Source: GCA-016699445 sp964555055 (lineage in GTDB: Bacteria; UBA10199; JACPAL01; GCA-016699445). Taken from it: a stretch of DNA of 64,000 nucleotides. The notes under the pieces were generated by a model. The model did no database searches and had not been told where the DNA came from. It saw only the letters and a program-made list of their open reading frames with translations. Positions 1-8,217 of the stretch are shown piece after piece. The translations under genes and the position numbers were made by a program. Position 1 is the first letter of the stretch. Each line of letters begins with the position of its first letter. Location: contig CAZKQW010000011.1 of the NCBI GenBank assembly GCA_964555055.1, forward strand, positions 14,921-78,920, read 5' to 3'.

Positions 1-390
1 CAGTTATTGACGAAGATGATCGCGGCGATGGGATTCTCGCGCGATGACGTCTACATCGCGAACATCATCAAGTGCCGCCCGCCCGACAACCGCTACCCCG
101 AGGACGACGAGGTCGCCCAGTGCTTGCCATTTTTGAAGCAGCAAATCGCCGTCATCCGGCCTAAGATCATCGTGTCGCTTGGAAATCTCGCGACGCAGCG
201 CTTGCTGCAGACGAAGGTCGGCATCACGGCCCTGCACGGGAGGTTCAAGGAGTTCGAAGGCATCCCTCTGATGCCCACCTACCATCCCGCGTTTTTATTG
301 AGAAACCCCAACATGAAGAAGCCCTGTTGGGAAGACTTGCAGAAGGTTATGGCCTTCTTGAACCCGCCTTCGCCAGCCTCAAGGCGATAG
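1..390 (+). CDS. Uracil-DNA glycosylase family 4, C-terminal part
   Basis: The frame is already open at base 1, so the gene begins before the window and about 129 residues are visible. They carry the family 4 core: the stretch KCRPPDNR followed by EVAQC, which supplies two of the iron-sulfur cysteines, and the late TYHPAFLLRNP motif that contacts the flipped base. Family 4 enzymes remove uracil from DNA in base excision repair; some annotations call relatives phage SPO1 DNA polymerase-related proteins. The N-terminal cysteine pair and catalytic region lie outside the window. Its last 44 bases overlap the convergent GAF-protein gene. Confidence 0.88.
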   Translation, partial: QLLTKMIAAMGFSRDDVYIANIIKCRPPDNRYPEDDEVAQCLPFLKQQIAVIRPKIIVSLGNLATQRLLQTKVGITALHGRFKEFEGIPLMPTYHPAFLLRNPNMKKPCWEDLQKVMAFLNPPSPASRR

Positions 391-1201
391 AGAGCTCCGC
401 GCTCAGCGTCTGCAGAAAGAGCCTCTCTTGCGTCGAGAAGCGGTCCACGCCCTTGCGGAACATGTTCAAGACGCCGACGATCTGATTCTGGAACACGAGA
501 GGGATGGAGAAGAACGACCCGTCTTCCTCCTTCTCCCCTTTGTAATGCCGGTATCCGGGCTCGGAACGCGTATCGGGAATATAAATGGGCTTCGAGGATT
601 CCAAGACTTGGCCGGTGATCCCCTCGCCCGCCTTGAAGCACATGCCCTTCACTCTTTGGTTATCCGCGAAGCCCCGCGCTGCCTTCACGCACGCGCTCTG
701 GGTCTCCTCCTCGAACACCAGAAACGTGAACTCCTCGAAGCCTAATTTTTCATACAGAAATTGCTCCAACACCAAATAGAGTTCGTCGAGGACGACGACC
801 GAACCCACCGTTTGGGAAAAGTCATGGAGGATGGAGAGCTCTTTCAACCGGGCTTCCAACTCGCGGTTGGTCGCCTCGATCACCTGGTTCTTCCGCTGCA
901 GCTCTTCTTGATGCCGGAGGCGTTGTTCGGCCGCGACGAGCTGGCGTTCCGACTCGAGCTTGAAGGCGTCGAGCTTGGTGATCTGTTCCAAAAGTTGATT
1001 GAAACTTTTCGCCAATTTCCCGATAACAACGCCCTTCCATTCCGGAGCGCGCACGAGGAAGTCCTTGGTCGGCGCGAGCTCCAGGATCTGGATCAGGTGC
1101 CGCGTCGGACGGTCGACGAACCACCAGAAAAAAGCCAAAAACAAGAGGGCCGTCAAAAAACTGGAACTGATGATGGTGAAGATGACGAAAAGATTCGACA
1201 T
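347..1201 (-). CDS. Membrane-anchored GAF-domain sensor protein
   Basis: This 284-residue protein has one hydrophobic segment at about residues 4-28, a HAMP-like linker, a long charged coiled coil (about 75-130) and a C-terminal GAF domain (about 140-275). No histidine-kinase, cyclase or phosphatase domain follows, so it probably senses a ligand or redox state and passes the signal to a partner. The ATG is preceded by AAGG on the minus strand. Its start codon shares bases with the start of the divergent SpoIID-like gene, and its 3' end runs into the glycosylase gene. The ligand is unknown. Confidence 0.75.
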   Translation of the reverse strand: MSNLFVIFTIISSSFLTALLFLAFFWWFVDRPTRHLIQILELAPTKDFLVRAPEWKGVVIGKLAKSFNQLLEQITKLDAFKLESERQLVAAEQRLRHQEELQRKNQVIEATNRELEARLKELSILHDFSQTVGSVVVLDELYLVLEQFLYEKLGFEEFTFLVFEEETQSACVKAARGFADNQRVKGMCFKAGEGITGQVLESSKPIYIPDTRSEPGYRHYKGEKEEDGSFFSIPLVFQNQIVGVLNMFRKGVDRFSTQERLFLQTLSAELSIALRLAKAGSRRP

Positions 1202-2411
1202 GAGCCTTAAGAACTATGGGAATCGCCTGTTCAAGTCAATTTCCCTTCTTTCCGTTTCCATTCTCTCTACGATTGTCCTCTGTCTTTCCGGGTGCGCTTC
1301 CTCTTCTCAGGGGGACTCCGCGGCCGGTAAGATGGGCGGTCTGGGAAAGACTGCGAAGTCCAATCCTCCCATCCGCATTTCCCTTGAAAACGGAAAAATC
1401 ATTTCTATCCCCCTGGAAAAATACCTATTGGGCGTCATGTCGAAGGAAGTGCCGGTAGATTGGCCGCTCGAAGCCTTAAAAGCCCAAGCCGTCGCTTCAC
1501 GCACCTACGCAGTCTACCGGAGACAGCACCCGCGAAATCCAAAATTCGACGTCTCCGCGACCACGGCGGATCAGGTCTTCGATAAAAAGCGGCACTATCC
1601 CGAACCCTTGATCGAAGCGATCCAAGAAACGAAGGGTGAAGTCCTGACGTATCAAGGGGAGGCTTTCGAGGCTTTTTTTCACAGCACCTGCGGCGGCGCG
1701 AGCGAAAAGGCCAGTCACGTGTGGGAGGGCGATTACCCGCCTCCCGTCGAAGCGTCACACGCCGATCCGTTTTGTTCGGCGGCGCCGCACGACGATTGGA
1801 CGTATACAGTTTCCGAGGAAACGTTGGAGAACATTCTCCGCGACAAAGGGTATGCGCTTCCGAAGGATTGGAACATCGGCATCGACCGGAGCGACGAGTT
1901 CGGGCGCGTGCAGACGTTGACCATCGAATCCAGCACCGAAGGGCGTAAGAAAAATAAGTCCGTTCAGACCCTGAACGCCAATACGCTCCGCGAGATGGTG
2001 GGCTACAGCAATTTGCACAGCACTCTTTTCGTTCTCTCCGAGGATGACAATGGGATCGTATTCACCGGGAAAGGCTCGGGACACGGCGTAGGCTTGTGCC
2101 AATGGGGCGCCAAAGGACAGGCGGAGGATGGAAAAAATTACCGCGACATCCTGAACTTCTACTATCCCGGAGCCGATTTGATGCCTTTAGATCAAAAGCT
2201 TATCATTAAGGAGAGCGACACCGAGAAACTCGAAACCCCAACCGCACCGACTCCTCCTCCGTCTTCTCTCGAAGACACGACTCCAGAAACGACGCCCCCC
2301 ACCCCTCCGAACGAGACTCCGGTGGAAGACCCGAAAAAATCCAGCACGTCGAAAAAACCGAAAAACGGCATCGAAGCCGTCATTTCGAATCTCCCCGACG
2401 CCGCCGAATAG
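1200..2411 (+). CDS. SpoIID/LytB-domain lipoprotein
   Basis: The chosen start gives 403 residues and places a lipoprotein signal at the N terminus, with the lipobox ending LSGC, so the protein should sit in the envelope. In-frame ATGs at 1170, 1173 and 1182 are possible. The SpoIID domain spans about residues 45-320 and includes LEALKAQAVASRTYA and the terminal GHGVGLCQWGA...YYPG signature. SpoIID proteins are lytic transglycosylases that cut denuded glycan strands; in a non-sporulating diderm a role in wall remodelling or division is likely (inference). The tail is rich in proline, threonine and lysine. The stop lies 2 bases before queA, so the two are probably co-transcribed. Confidence 0.85.
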   Translation: MSLKNYGNRLFKSISLLSVSILSTIVLCLSGCASSSQGDSAAGKMGGLGKTAKSNPPIRISLENGKIISIPLEKYLLGVMSKEVPVDWPLEALKAQAVASRTYAVYRRQHPRNPKFDVSATTADQVFDKKRHYPEPLIEAIQETKGEVLTYQGEAFEAFFHSTCGGASEKASHVWEGDYPPPVEASHADPFCSAAPHDDWTYTVSEETLENILRDKGYALPKDWNIGIDRSDEFGRVQTLTIESSTEGRKKNKSVQTLNANTLREMVGYSNLHSTLFVLSEDDNGIVFTGKGSGHGVGLCQWGAKGQAEDGKNYRDILNFYYPGADLMPLDQKLIIKESDTEKLETPTAPTPPPSSLEDTTPETTPPTPPNETPVEDPKKSSTSKKPKNGIEAVISNLPDAAE

Positions 2412-2413
2412 CC

Positions 2414-3238
2414 ATGTCCGTCTCTCTCTCCGATTACGATTACGCGTTCCCCAAGGAGCTAGTGGCCCAACGACCTCTACCCGAACGTTCGCAAGCGCGC
2501 ATGCTCGTCCTCGACCGCTCCCGCCCTTTCGACGCGGCCGGCGACCACCAGACCATCCAAGATTTGCCGAGGTTCTTGAAGGCGGGCGACGTATTGGTAT
2601 TGAACGACGCCTTGGCGGATTTGGTCCCTTTCGGGGACAAGCTCGTGCCGCCCTTGCCGCCTTACATCAAAAGGAAAAAGGCGGAGGATTTCACCGAGGA
2701 CGATTTCGAGCGCTACCGTTCGGTCTACGCCAAGACGCCGGGATCCAAGGCGGCCCCTACAGCGGGTTTCCACTTCACCGAAGCCTTATTGGACGAGATC
2801 CGTTCGCGCGGCGTGTCCATCGCCCACGTCACCCTGCACGTTGATTACGACACCTACAAACCCATCCGCCACGAGGACATTCGGGAACATCTGATGCACG
2901 GGGAGCGCTACGAGATTCCGACGACGACGGCGGAAATGGTGGGAAAGGCCAAGCAAGAGGGGCGGCGCGTGATCGCCGTGGGCACGACATCGGTCCGCGT
3001 CCTGGAATCCTGGGCCGCGTCCGGCAACCCCGCCGGAACCACCCAACTTTTCATCACGCCGGGCTATGCCTTCCGCTTCGTCGACGCGATGCTGACGAAT
3101 TTCCACCGACCCCGGTCGACGGTGCTGGTGATGGTGTCCGCCTTCGCGGGTCTGGAAAGAATCCATTCCGCGTATGAAGAGGCGATCCTGGAAAAATACC
3201 GACTCTTTTCGTACGGCGACTGCATGTTGATTTTATGA
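2414..3238 (+). CDS. queA: QueA-like tRNA ribosyltransferase-isomerase lacking its middle domain
   Basis: QueA transfers and isomerises the ribosyl part of SAM onto preQ1 at the tRNA wobble base to form epoxyqueuosine. This protein matches the family at the N terminus (SDYDYAFPKELVAQRP, LKAGDVLVLND) and in the C-terminal half (PLPPYIKR, APTAGFHFTE, GTTSVR, TNFHRP, FSYGDCM). It is only 274 residues against about 340-360. The missing segment is internal: the NTRVIPARL region and the following beta-barrel are replaced by about ten residues leading straight into PLPPYI. The frame stays open, so this is an in-frame loss. It may be a minimal enzyme, a changed function or an early pseudogene. Confidence 0.8.
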   Translation: MSVSLSDYDYAFPKELVAQRPLPERSQARMLVLDRSRPFDAAGDHQTIQDLPRFLKAGDVLVLNDALADLVPFGDKLVPPLPPYIKRKKAEDFTEDDFERYRSVYAKTPGSKAAPTAGFHFTEALLDEIRSRGVSIAHVTLHVDYDTYKPIRHEDIREHLMHGERYEIPTTTAEMVGKAKQEGRRVIAVGTTSVRVLESWAASGNPAGTTQLFITPGYAFRFVDAMLTNFHRPRSTVLVMVSAFAGLERIHSAYEEAILEKYRLFSYGDCMLIL

Positions 3239-3309
3239 AGCAACCTTTTTCGCGCTCCGCCGATAATGACGATAATGTTCAATTTTTTATATAAAGATAT
3301 GAGGGCAAA

Positions 3310-3678
3310 ATGAATTTAGTGGCTAAAATCTCTACTGTCGTCGCAAATACCGTCATGAATCCTGGCGAAGCTCGAGATAGAGTTATGCAGGGTGTGGATA
3401 CTATCAGCGCTCAGGTCCGGAACGCTGCTGAGATTGCCGGGATAGGGACAGGTATGGCGGTGATGGTGAGTGCCTACGTAGGAGGCACCCTCGCCGCAGG
3501 AGCTTATTCTCGATTAGCAGATGCGTCTGACGATGCTAGGAAGGTGGCTGACCAAATCGATAATTTTATACGTGATACCGCTTCGGGAATGGCGGGTAGC
3601 ACAAGCACTTTCGTTTCTCGCCATTTACTTTTTCCCTTTAGACCGTCTCCTTTGAGCGGGGCTAGGCCTAAGCCCTAA
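3310..3678 (+). CDS. Small unknown protein with a central hydrophobic segment
   Basis: This 122-residue protein is not one I recognise. It has an AGGG ribosome-binding site 7 bases before the ATG, a charged helical N terminus, one glycine/alanine-rich hydrophobic stretch at about residues 44-68 and a second helix rich in Asp and Lys. The last residues are proline and arginine rich. It stands alone between queA and ispH, and its final 11 bases overlap the convergent ispH gene. A single-pass membrane protein is the most that can be said. Confidence 0.5.
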   Translation: MNLVAKISTVVANTVMNPGEARDRVMQGVDTISAQVRNAAEIAGIGTGMAVMVSAYVGGTLAAGAYSRLADASDDARKVADQIDNFIRDTASGMAGSTSTFVSRHLLFPFRPSPLSGARPKP

Positions 3679-4858
3679 ATACAATCACCTTTTCCACCAC
3701 TTCTCCCAACACCTGGTTCGGCGTCGAAGCGCCTGACGTGAGGCCGATGTGTAAGGGACCTGCAGGAAGCCAGTCGCGTGTCACGATCGTGTCGAACTTA
3801 CCCACCGGCTTATGCTTGATTTCGGAGGCGGACACCAGACCGCAGGCGTCCTCGATATGGTAGGATTTGGTGAAAGAAAGGGCGATCTTCGCGAGGTTAT
3901 TGGTGTTGCTGGAATTATACCCGCCCACGACCAGGATCAAATCGAGCTTCTTGTTCTTGAATTCGAGGATGGCGTTCTGCCGGTCCTCGGTCGCGCTGCA
4001 AATCGTATCGAAATTCCGGAAATTCTCCTGGGTATAAACGTCGCCGTAACGGTCAGTCACGGCCTTCTGGAGCTCGGCCGCGATCGCCAAAGACTCACTC
4101 ATCAGCATCGTCGTCTGATTGGCCACGCCCATGCGCCGCAAGTCGGTGTCGGGATCGAATCCGGGCGAGACTTGCTTCGCGAATTTTTGGAGGAAAGCTT
4201 CCCGATCGCCTCCTTTGCGGACGTAGTCGCAAACAAGGCCCGCTTCCTCCATATTCAAGACGACGAGATATTTCCCCTTGGGATAACCCAGCACCCGCGA
4301 ACTCGTGGCCTGCGTCTCTTCGTGGTAATATTTTCCGTGGATGACGGAGGTGATGCCCTCTTCGGCGTACTGTTCCACCCGCTTCCACACGTTCAGGACC
4401 GACCCGCAGATCGTATCCACCATCACGCAGCCTTTTTGGCGAAGCTCTTCAATCTGCGAGGATGTCGCCCCGAAAGCTGGCAGGATAACGACATCCTCTT
4501 TTTGTACTTTTGAAAAATCCGTCGTGATCTGGACGCCCATTTCCTGGAGATTCTGGTTCACGCGCGGGTTATGGATGATCTCGGCCGTCAGGTAGATTTT
4601 CTTATCCGGGAAACGTTGCTTCGTCTCATAGGCCATCTCCACGGCACGGTCGACGCCGTAACAAAACCCGAACGAGCTCGCCAAATGGAAGGTCACGTCC
4701 TTGGCCGTATACACGTTCCCCGCCGCGATGATCTTCTCGATGGTGTCGCTATGGTAATCCCGGACGAGATCCCCCTGGATTTCCTTTTTGAGCCCGAAGC
4801 TCTTACGGACGATCTGCCCGGGCTCGAAGGCATCGGGTTGAAGATGGGAGGAAGTCAT
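3668..4858 (-). CDS. ispH: 4-hydroxy-3-methylbut-2-enyl diphosphate reductase (IspH/LytB)
   Basis: IspH is the last enzyme of the MEP isoprenoid pathway and makes IPP and DMAPP with a [4Fe-4S] cluster. The three cluster cysteines are visible in FGFCYGVDRAV, VDTICGSVLNVWKR and DTICSATEDRQ, as are the conserved SNTNNL-type and GLTSGAS motifs. At 396 residues it belongs to the long form of the family, with an N-terminal extension of about 50 residues. The ATG overlaps the stop of the broken DUF1016 gene upstream (ATGA), so its translation may be coupled to that remnant and it probably rides on the acyl-CoA dehydrogenase transcript. Confidence 0.93.
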   Translation of the reverse strand: MTSSHLQPDAFEPGQIVRKSFGLKKEIQGDLVRDYHSDTIEKIIAAGNVYTAKDVTFHLASSFGFCYGVDRAVEMAYETKQRFPDKKIYLTAEIIHNPRVNQNLQEMGVQITTDFSKVQKEDVVILPAFGATSSQIEELRQKGCVMVDTICGSVLNVWKRVEQYAEEGITSVIHGKYYHEETQATSSRVLGYPKGKYLVVLNMEEAGLVCDYVRKGGDREAFLQKFAKQVSPGFDPDTDLRRMGVANQTTMLMSESLAIAAELQKAVTDRYGDVYTQENFRNFDTICSATEDRQNAILEFKNKKLDLILVVGGYNSSNTNNLAKIALSFTKSYHIEDACGLVSASEIKHKPVGKFDTIVTRDWLPAGPLHIGLTSGASTPNQVLGEVVEKVIVFRA

Positions 4859-5506
4859 GATTCGTTTAATCCTTTCAGTTCGGCCTCGATTTCTTCCACC
4901 GTCGGTAAAATTCCATCCAGTTTTTTCGGCAGGGATTTGACGATTTTAGTCTCCCAACCAGCAACCCCAATGGGCTTATTCAAATCACGCAAGGCGTACT
5001 CTACCACAAGTTTCTTTTTAGATTTGCACAGCAAGAGTCCGATAGTGGGCTTGTCTTCGTCTTGGCGCAAAAGGTCGTCCACAAGCATTTTCAAGTAATG
5101 CGATTTGATGGTACCAAGGGATTTGTGCAAGAACCTCTTGCACAATCTTGGCGTCCGACCACGCGGCGGCAAAAGCCCTCATGTATTTCAAATTGCGCGG
5201 GGAAAACCCCGACATATCCGGGAATAGATTCTTCAAGTCCTGCGAGAGACGATCGATGGTTCTGGCACCCCACCCTTCCTTATCCTGGCGTTTCAAAATC
5301 ATGCTTCCAATGTCCCAATACAACAAAACCATCTGAGCATTGGCGGCAAGCACGGTCCTGAGGCGCGTGTCAGCGATTCGCTTCTTGATATCCCCCAATA
5401 CTTCCACGTAATCCAACGGCAATTCAGCCTTGGATGGAGCCGCAGGGAATACGGCTTCCTCACGTCGTTTACCCCTCGAATTTCGCAATGATCTATTTTT
5501 CGGCAT
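4855..5506 (-). pseudogene. Broken DUF1016/YhcG-type PDDEXK nuclease gene
   Basis: Two overlapping frames together carry the ends of one DUF1016 protein. The upstream frame (5506 to 5018) has the N-terminal DUF1016 domain up to IPWYHQIALLE and then runs into unrelated residues. The downstream frame (ending at 4855) starts to match at VDDLLR and continues with DKPTIGLLLCKSK, the family's C-terminal motif. Around position 5085 the frame shifts, and roughly 100 or more residues that should hold the PDDEXK nuclease core are absent. Intact relatives are about 340 residues. The start overlaps the stop of the reductase gene (TAATG). Confidence 0.8.
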
Positions 5507-6279
5507 TACTTTTCAGGCATCGCCATCGGCTGGATGTGGGAGAGGCCGCCGTCGGCGCGGATCGTCTGGCCGCAGATCCAGTCGGCTTTGTCGGAGCAGA
5601 GGAACATCACGACATCCGCGATTTCCTTGCCTTCCGTCACGCTTCCGCGGGGCGTGATCTGCTCGTTGGCCTTCTTGATGGATTCGTAAAGCTCACCCAT
5701 GTAGATCTTGGTGGACGTGGTCGCGAGGAATCCGGGATTGACGGCGTTCACGTTGATCTTCAAGGGAGCCAACTCCACCGCGAAATATTTCACGAGCGTT
5801 TCCATGGCCGATTTCGCGGCTCCGAGCACCCCATGGCGCGGCAGGTACGTGTGGGTGTCGTATCCCGAGATCGCGACGATTTTACCGTTCCGTCCTCTCA
5901 TAAGCTCCGCGCTGCGCTGGCAGCCGATCAGGAACGCCGTGATCGTAATCGCGAAGGTCTTCTCCACATGATGGGGCTTGATGTCCAACAAAGGCTTGAA
6001 GGCTGTCGCGGCGGCGTTCGCGACGAAATAATCCAAGTAGCCGTATGTATCCTTCACGAAGTCGAAGATCTGGTTCACCTGGTCTTGTTCGCCCAGGTCG
6101 GCGTGTAGGACATGGATTTTAGCCTGCTTACCCTCAAATTCCTTAGCGAAGGCGTCCGCCGTGGCTTGGTCTTTGCGGAAATTCGTCACGACGTCGACTC
6201 CTTGGTCGACGAACTGCTTAAGGATCTCCTTGCCGGTCCCCTTGATGCCTCCCGTGACGATGGCGACTTTTCGGCTCAT
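5506..6279 (-). CDS. Short-chain dehydrogenase, FabL-like enoyl-ACP reductase
   Basis: The Rossmann nucleotide site TGGIKGTGKEI and the NAAA segment mark a short-chain dehydrogenase, and length (257) and overall pattern are closest to FabL, the enoyl-ACP reductase III family. FabL uses a Tyr-X6-Lys pair instead of YXXXK. Here the segment before the conserved Lys reads YLPRHGVLGAAK, so His sits where FabL has Tyr and the nearest Tyr is 11 residues before Lys. Catalysis may therefore differ. The gene follows the acyl-CoA dehydrogenase by 15 bases, which points to a shared role in acyl-chain metabolism; 2,4-dienoyl reduction is an alternative. Confidence 0.75.
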   Translation of the reverse strand: MSRKVAIVTGGIKGTGKEILKQFVDQGVDVVTNFRKDQATADAFAKEFEGKQAKIHVLHADLGEQDQVNQIFDFVKDTYGYLDYFVANAAATAFKPLLDIKPHHVEKTFAITITAFLIGCQRSAELMRGRNGKIVAISGYDTHTYLPRHGVLGAAKSAMETLVKYFAVELAPLKINVNAVNPGFLATTSTKIYMGELYESIKKANEQITPRGSVTEGKEIADVVMFLCSDKADWICGQTIRADGGLSHIQPMAMPEK

Positions 6280-6294
6280 CTCGCCGCAAGCTCC

Positions 6295-8106
6295 TTAGAG
6301 CTCGATCTCCAAGGCCGACCGGTCTCCCGATTGGATGACTTTCGCCTTCGCGCGTACTTCCGGAAGCATTTGGTGGATGTAGAATCGTGCCGTCTTGATT
6401 TTTCCGTCTAAATAGCGGGCTTCATCGTTTTGCTTGATGAAGGTCTTTTGTTGGGAAGGTTCGTCGACTTTTTCCTGAAGGAGTTTTTCCAGTTTCTTTT
6501 GGGCAATGACCGCTTGTTCCATCAGGAAGTAGCCGATTGTCACGCCCGAGAACATCTGCAGGAAATTAGTGGCGGAGAGCATCGGGTAGTTGAAGTCGCC
6601 GCGCCCCGTCATCTCCATGAAGCTCATCGCCGTTTGCGCCACGGCATCGAGAGCTTTCTTGAACTCGCTCATTTCGTTCTTAAGGACGGGCATATTCTGG
6701 TTGGCGGTGATGAACTCGTCGATCATCTGGTAGAACTGCTGGACGACCTGTCCGCCACGCATCGCGAGCTTGCGGCCCAAGAGATCGAGAGCCTGGATGC
6801 CATTGGTTCCCTCGTAGATCGAGGAGATCTTCACGTCGCGCATATACTGTTCGACGGGGTATTCGGAGATGTAGCCATAACCGCCGTAGGTCTGCATGGC
6901 GAGCTCCGTCACGCGGAAACCCATGTCGGAACCGTAGGCCTTGCACATCGGGGTCAAGAGGCCGGAGAAGCCTTCGTAATACTCGCGTTTCTCCGCATCC
7001 GGATGGTATTTACCCATGTCTTCATAAAAAGCGGTCATATAAAGCAAGGCACGTAGCCCTTCGACGGTGGCCTTTTGGACCATGAGCATGCGCTTCACGT
7101 CCGGCCATTCGATGATGGTCTTGCCCTGACCCTGCACGCGCACCTTCGCGTAAGCCAACGCGCTTTCGTAGGCCGCGCCCGCGATGGACAAGCCCTGCAT
7201 GCCGCAGAGAAGGCGGGCTTCGTTCATCATCTGGAACATCTGCTTCATCCCCGCCATGCGTTCGCCGACGAGGTAGCCGACGCAGTTGTCGTTGTCGCCG
7301 AAGGCCAAGGTGCAGGTCGCGGAGGCTTTGATGCCCATCTTGTGCTCGATATTGACCGTACGCACGTCGTTGGGCTCTCCCAGAGAACCGTCTTTTTTCA
7401 CGCGGATCTTGGGAACGACGAAGAGGGAAATTCCCTTCGTGGAACCTTCCGGATCGCCCGGGATACGGGCTAGGACGAGATGGATGATGTTTTCGGTGAT
7501 GTCTTGGTCGCCGGACGAGATGAAGATCTTGCCGCCTTTGATCTTGTAGCTGCCGTCGGGCTGGGGCACCGCGACGGTCTTGATGTCGCCCACGGAGCTG
7601 CCGGCCTGGGGCTCGGTCAAGCCCATGGTCCCGCCCCATTGGCCGCTGTACATCTTTTGAACGTAGAGGGTCTTCAACTCGTCGGTGCCGAAGACTTCGA
7701 TCAAGTGGGCCGCGCCGCGGGTCAATCCGGGGTACATCATGAAGGCGACGGAGGCGCCGCTGAAGAATTCGATCATCGGCATGACGACGGAAAAGGGCAA
7801 TCCCTGACCGCCATATGTGGTCGGGACATCGGCTCCGATGAAGCCGTTCTCAGCGAACTTCCCGTAAAGTTCCTTATACCCCTTCGGCACTTTGACGTTC
7901 GTCCCGTCGAAGTGGCAGCCTTCCTTGTCGCCGGAGGCGTTGATAGGGGCGATCTCCTGTTGGGCGAACTTCAAGGCCTGGTCTAGGACCATGTCGAACA
8001 TCTCGAGGGTGTAGTCTTTGAAGGCCGGAAGCTCGAGGAGCTTCTCGTAATGCATCTGTTCCTTTAAAATAAAGTCCACGTCGCGTCGGTTAACATTGTA
8101 TTCCAT
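6295..8106 (-). CDS. Acyl-CoA dehydrogenase, large (about 600-residue) subfamily
   Basis: At 603 residues this belongs to the long acyl-CoA dehydrogenases related to FadE5 and DmdC-type enzymes, with an extra C-terminal helical domain. Visible landmarks are the FAD-binding stretch MGLTEPQAGSSVGD, the KIFISSGD segment, the ARLLCGMQGLSIAG region and the QTYGGYGYISEYPVEQYMRDVKI signature; the last ends next to IYEGTNGIQALDL. It oxidises acyl-CoA to the 2-enoyl-CoA. An AAGGAGA ribosome-binding site precedes the ATG. Two palindromes of FadR/TetR type lie just upstream, and the reductase gene follows directly, suggesting a regulated fatty-acid degradation operon. Confidence 0.92.
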   Translation of the reverse strand: MEYNVNRRDVDFILKEQMHYEKLLELPAFKDYTLEMFDMVLDQALKFAQQEIAPINASGDKEGCHFDGTNVKVPKGYKELYGKFAENGFIGADVPTTYGGQGLPFSVVMPMIEFFSGASVAFMMYPGLTRGAAHLIEVFGTDELKTLYVQKMYSGQWGGTMGLTEPQAGSSVGDIKTVAVPQPDGSYKIKGGKIFISSGDQDITENIIHLVLARIPGDPEGSTKGISLFVVPKIRVKKDGSLGEPNDVRTVNIEHKMGIKASATCTLAFGDNDNCVGYLVGERMAGMKQMFQMMNEARLLCGMQGLSIAGAAYESALAYAKVRVQGQGKTIIEWPDVKRMLMVQKATVEGLRALLYMTAFYEDMGKYHPDAEKREYYEGFSGLLTPMCKAYGSDMGFRVTELAMQTYGGYGYISEYPVEQYMRDVKISSIYEGTNGIQALDLLGRKLAMRGGQVVQQFYQMIDEFITANQNMPVLKNEMSEFKKALDAVAQTAMSFMEMTGRGDFNYPMLSATNFLQMFSGVTIGYFLMEQAVIAQKKLEKLLQEKVDEPSQQKTFIKQNDEARYLDGKIKTARFYIHQMLPEVRAKAKVIQSGDRSALEIEL

Positions 8107-8132
8107 ATGCGATCTCCTTAATTTCTAAAAAA

Positions 8133-8201
8133 TGAATGAGTATTCAGCGCTTCTGTCCGAGATCAGGGGCGAAAGCAAACAAAAAAATGAATGAGTATTC
8201 A
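8133..8201. promoter_or_regulatory. Pair of identical FadR/TetR-like operators
   Basis: The 14-mer TGAATGAGTATTCA occurs at 8133-8146 and again at 8188-8201, start to start 55 bases. Each contains the inverted repeat TGAAT-N4-ATTCA, which resembles the operators of TetR-family fatty-acid regulators (FadR of Bacillus, and similar). They lie between the acyl-CoA dehydrogenase start and the end of the DUF2845 gene. Repression relieved by acyl-CoA is the inferred logic. No TetR gene lies nearby. Confidence 0.65.
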
Positions 8202-8217
8202 GTTTAGGGACTTAAGA

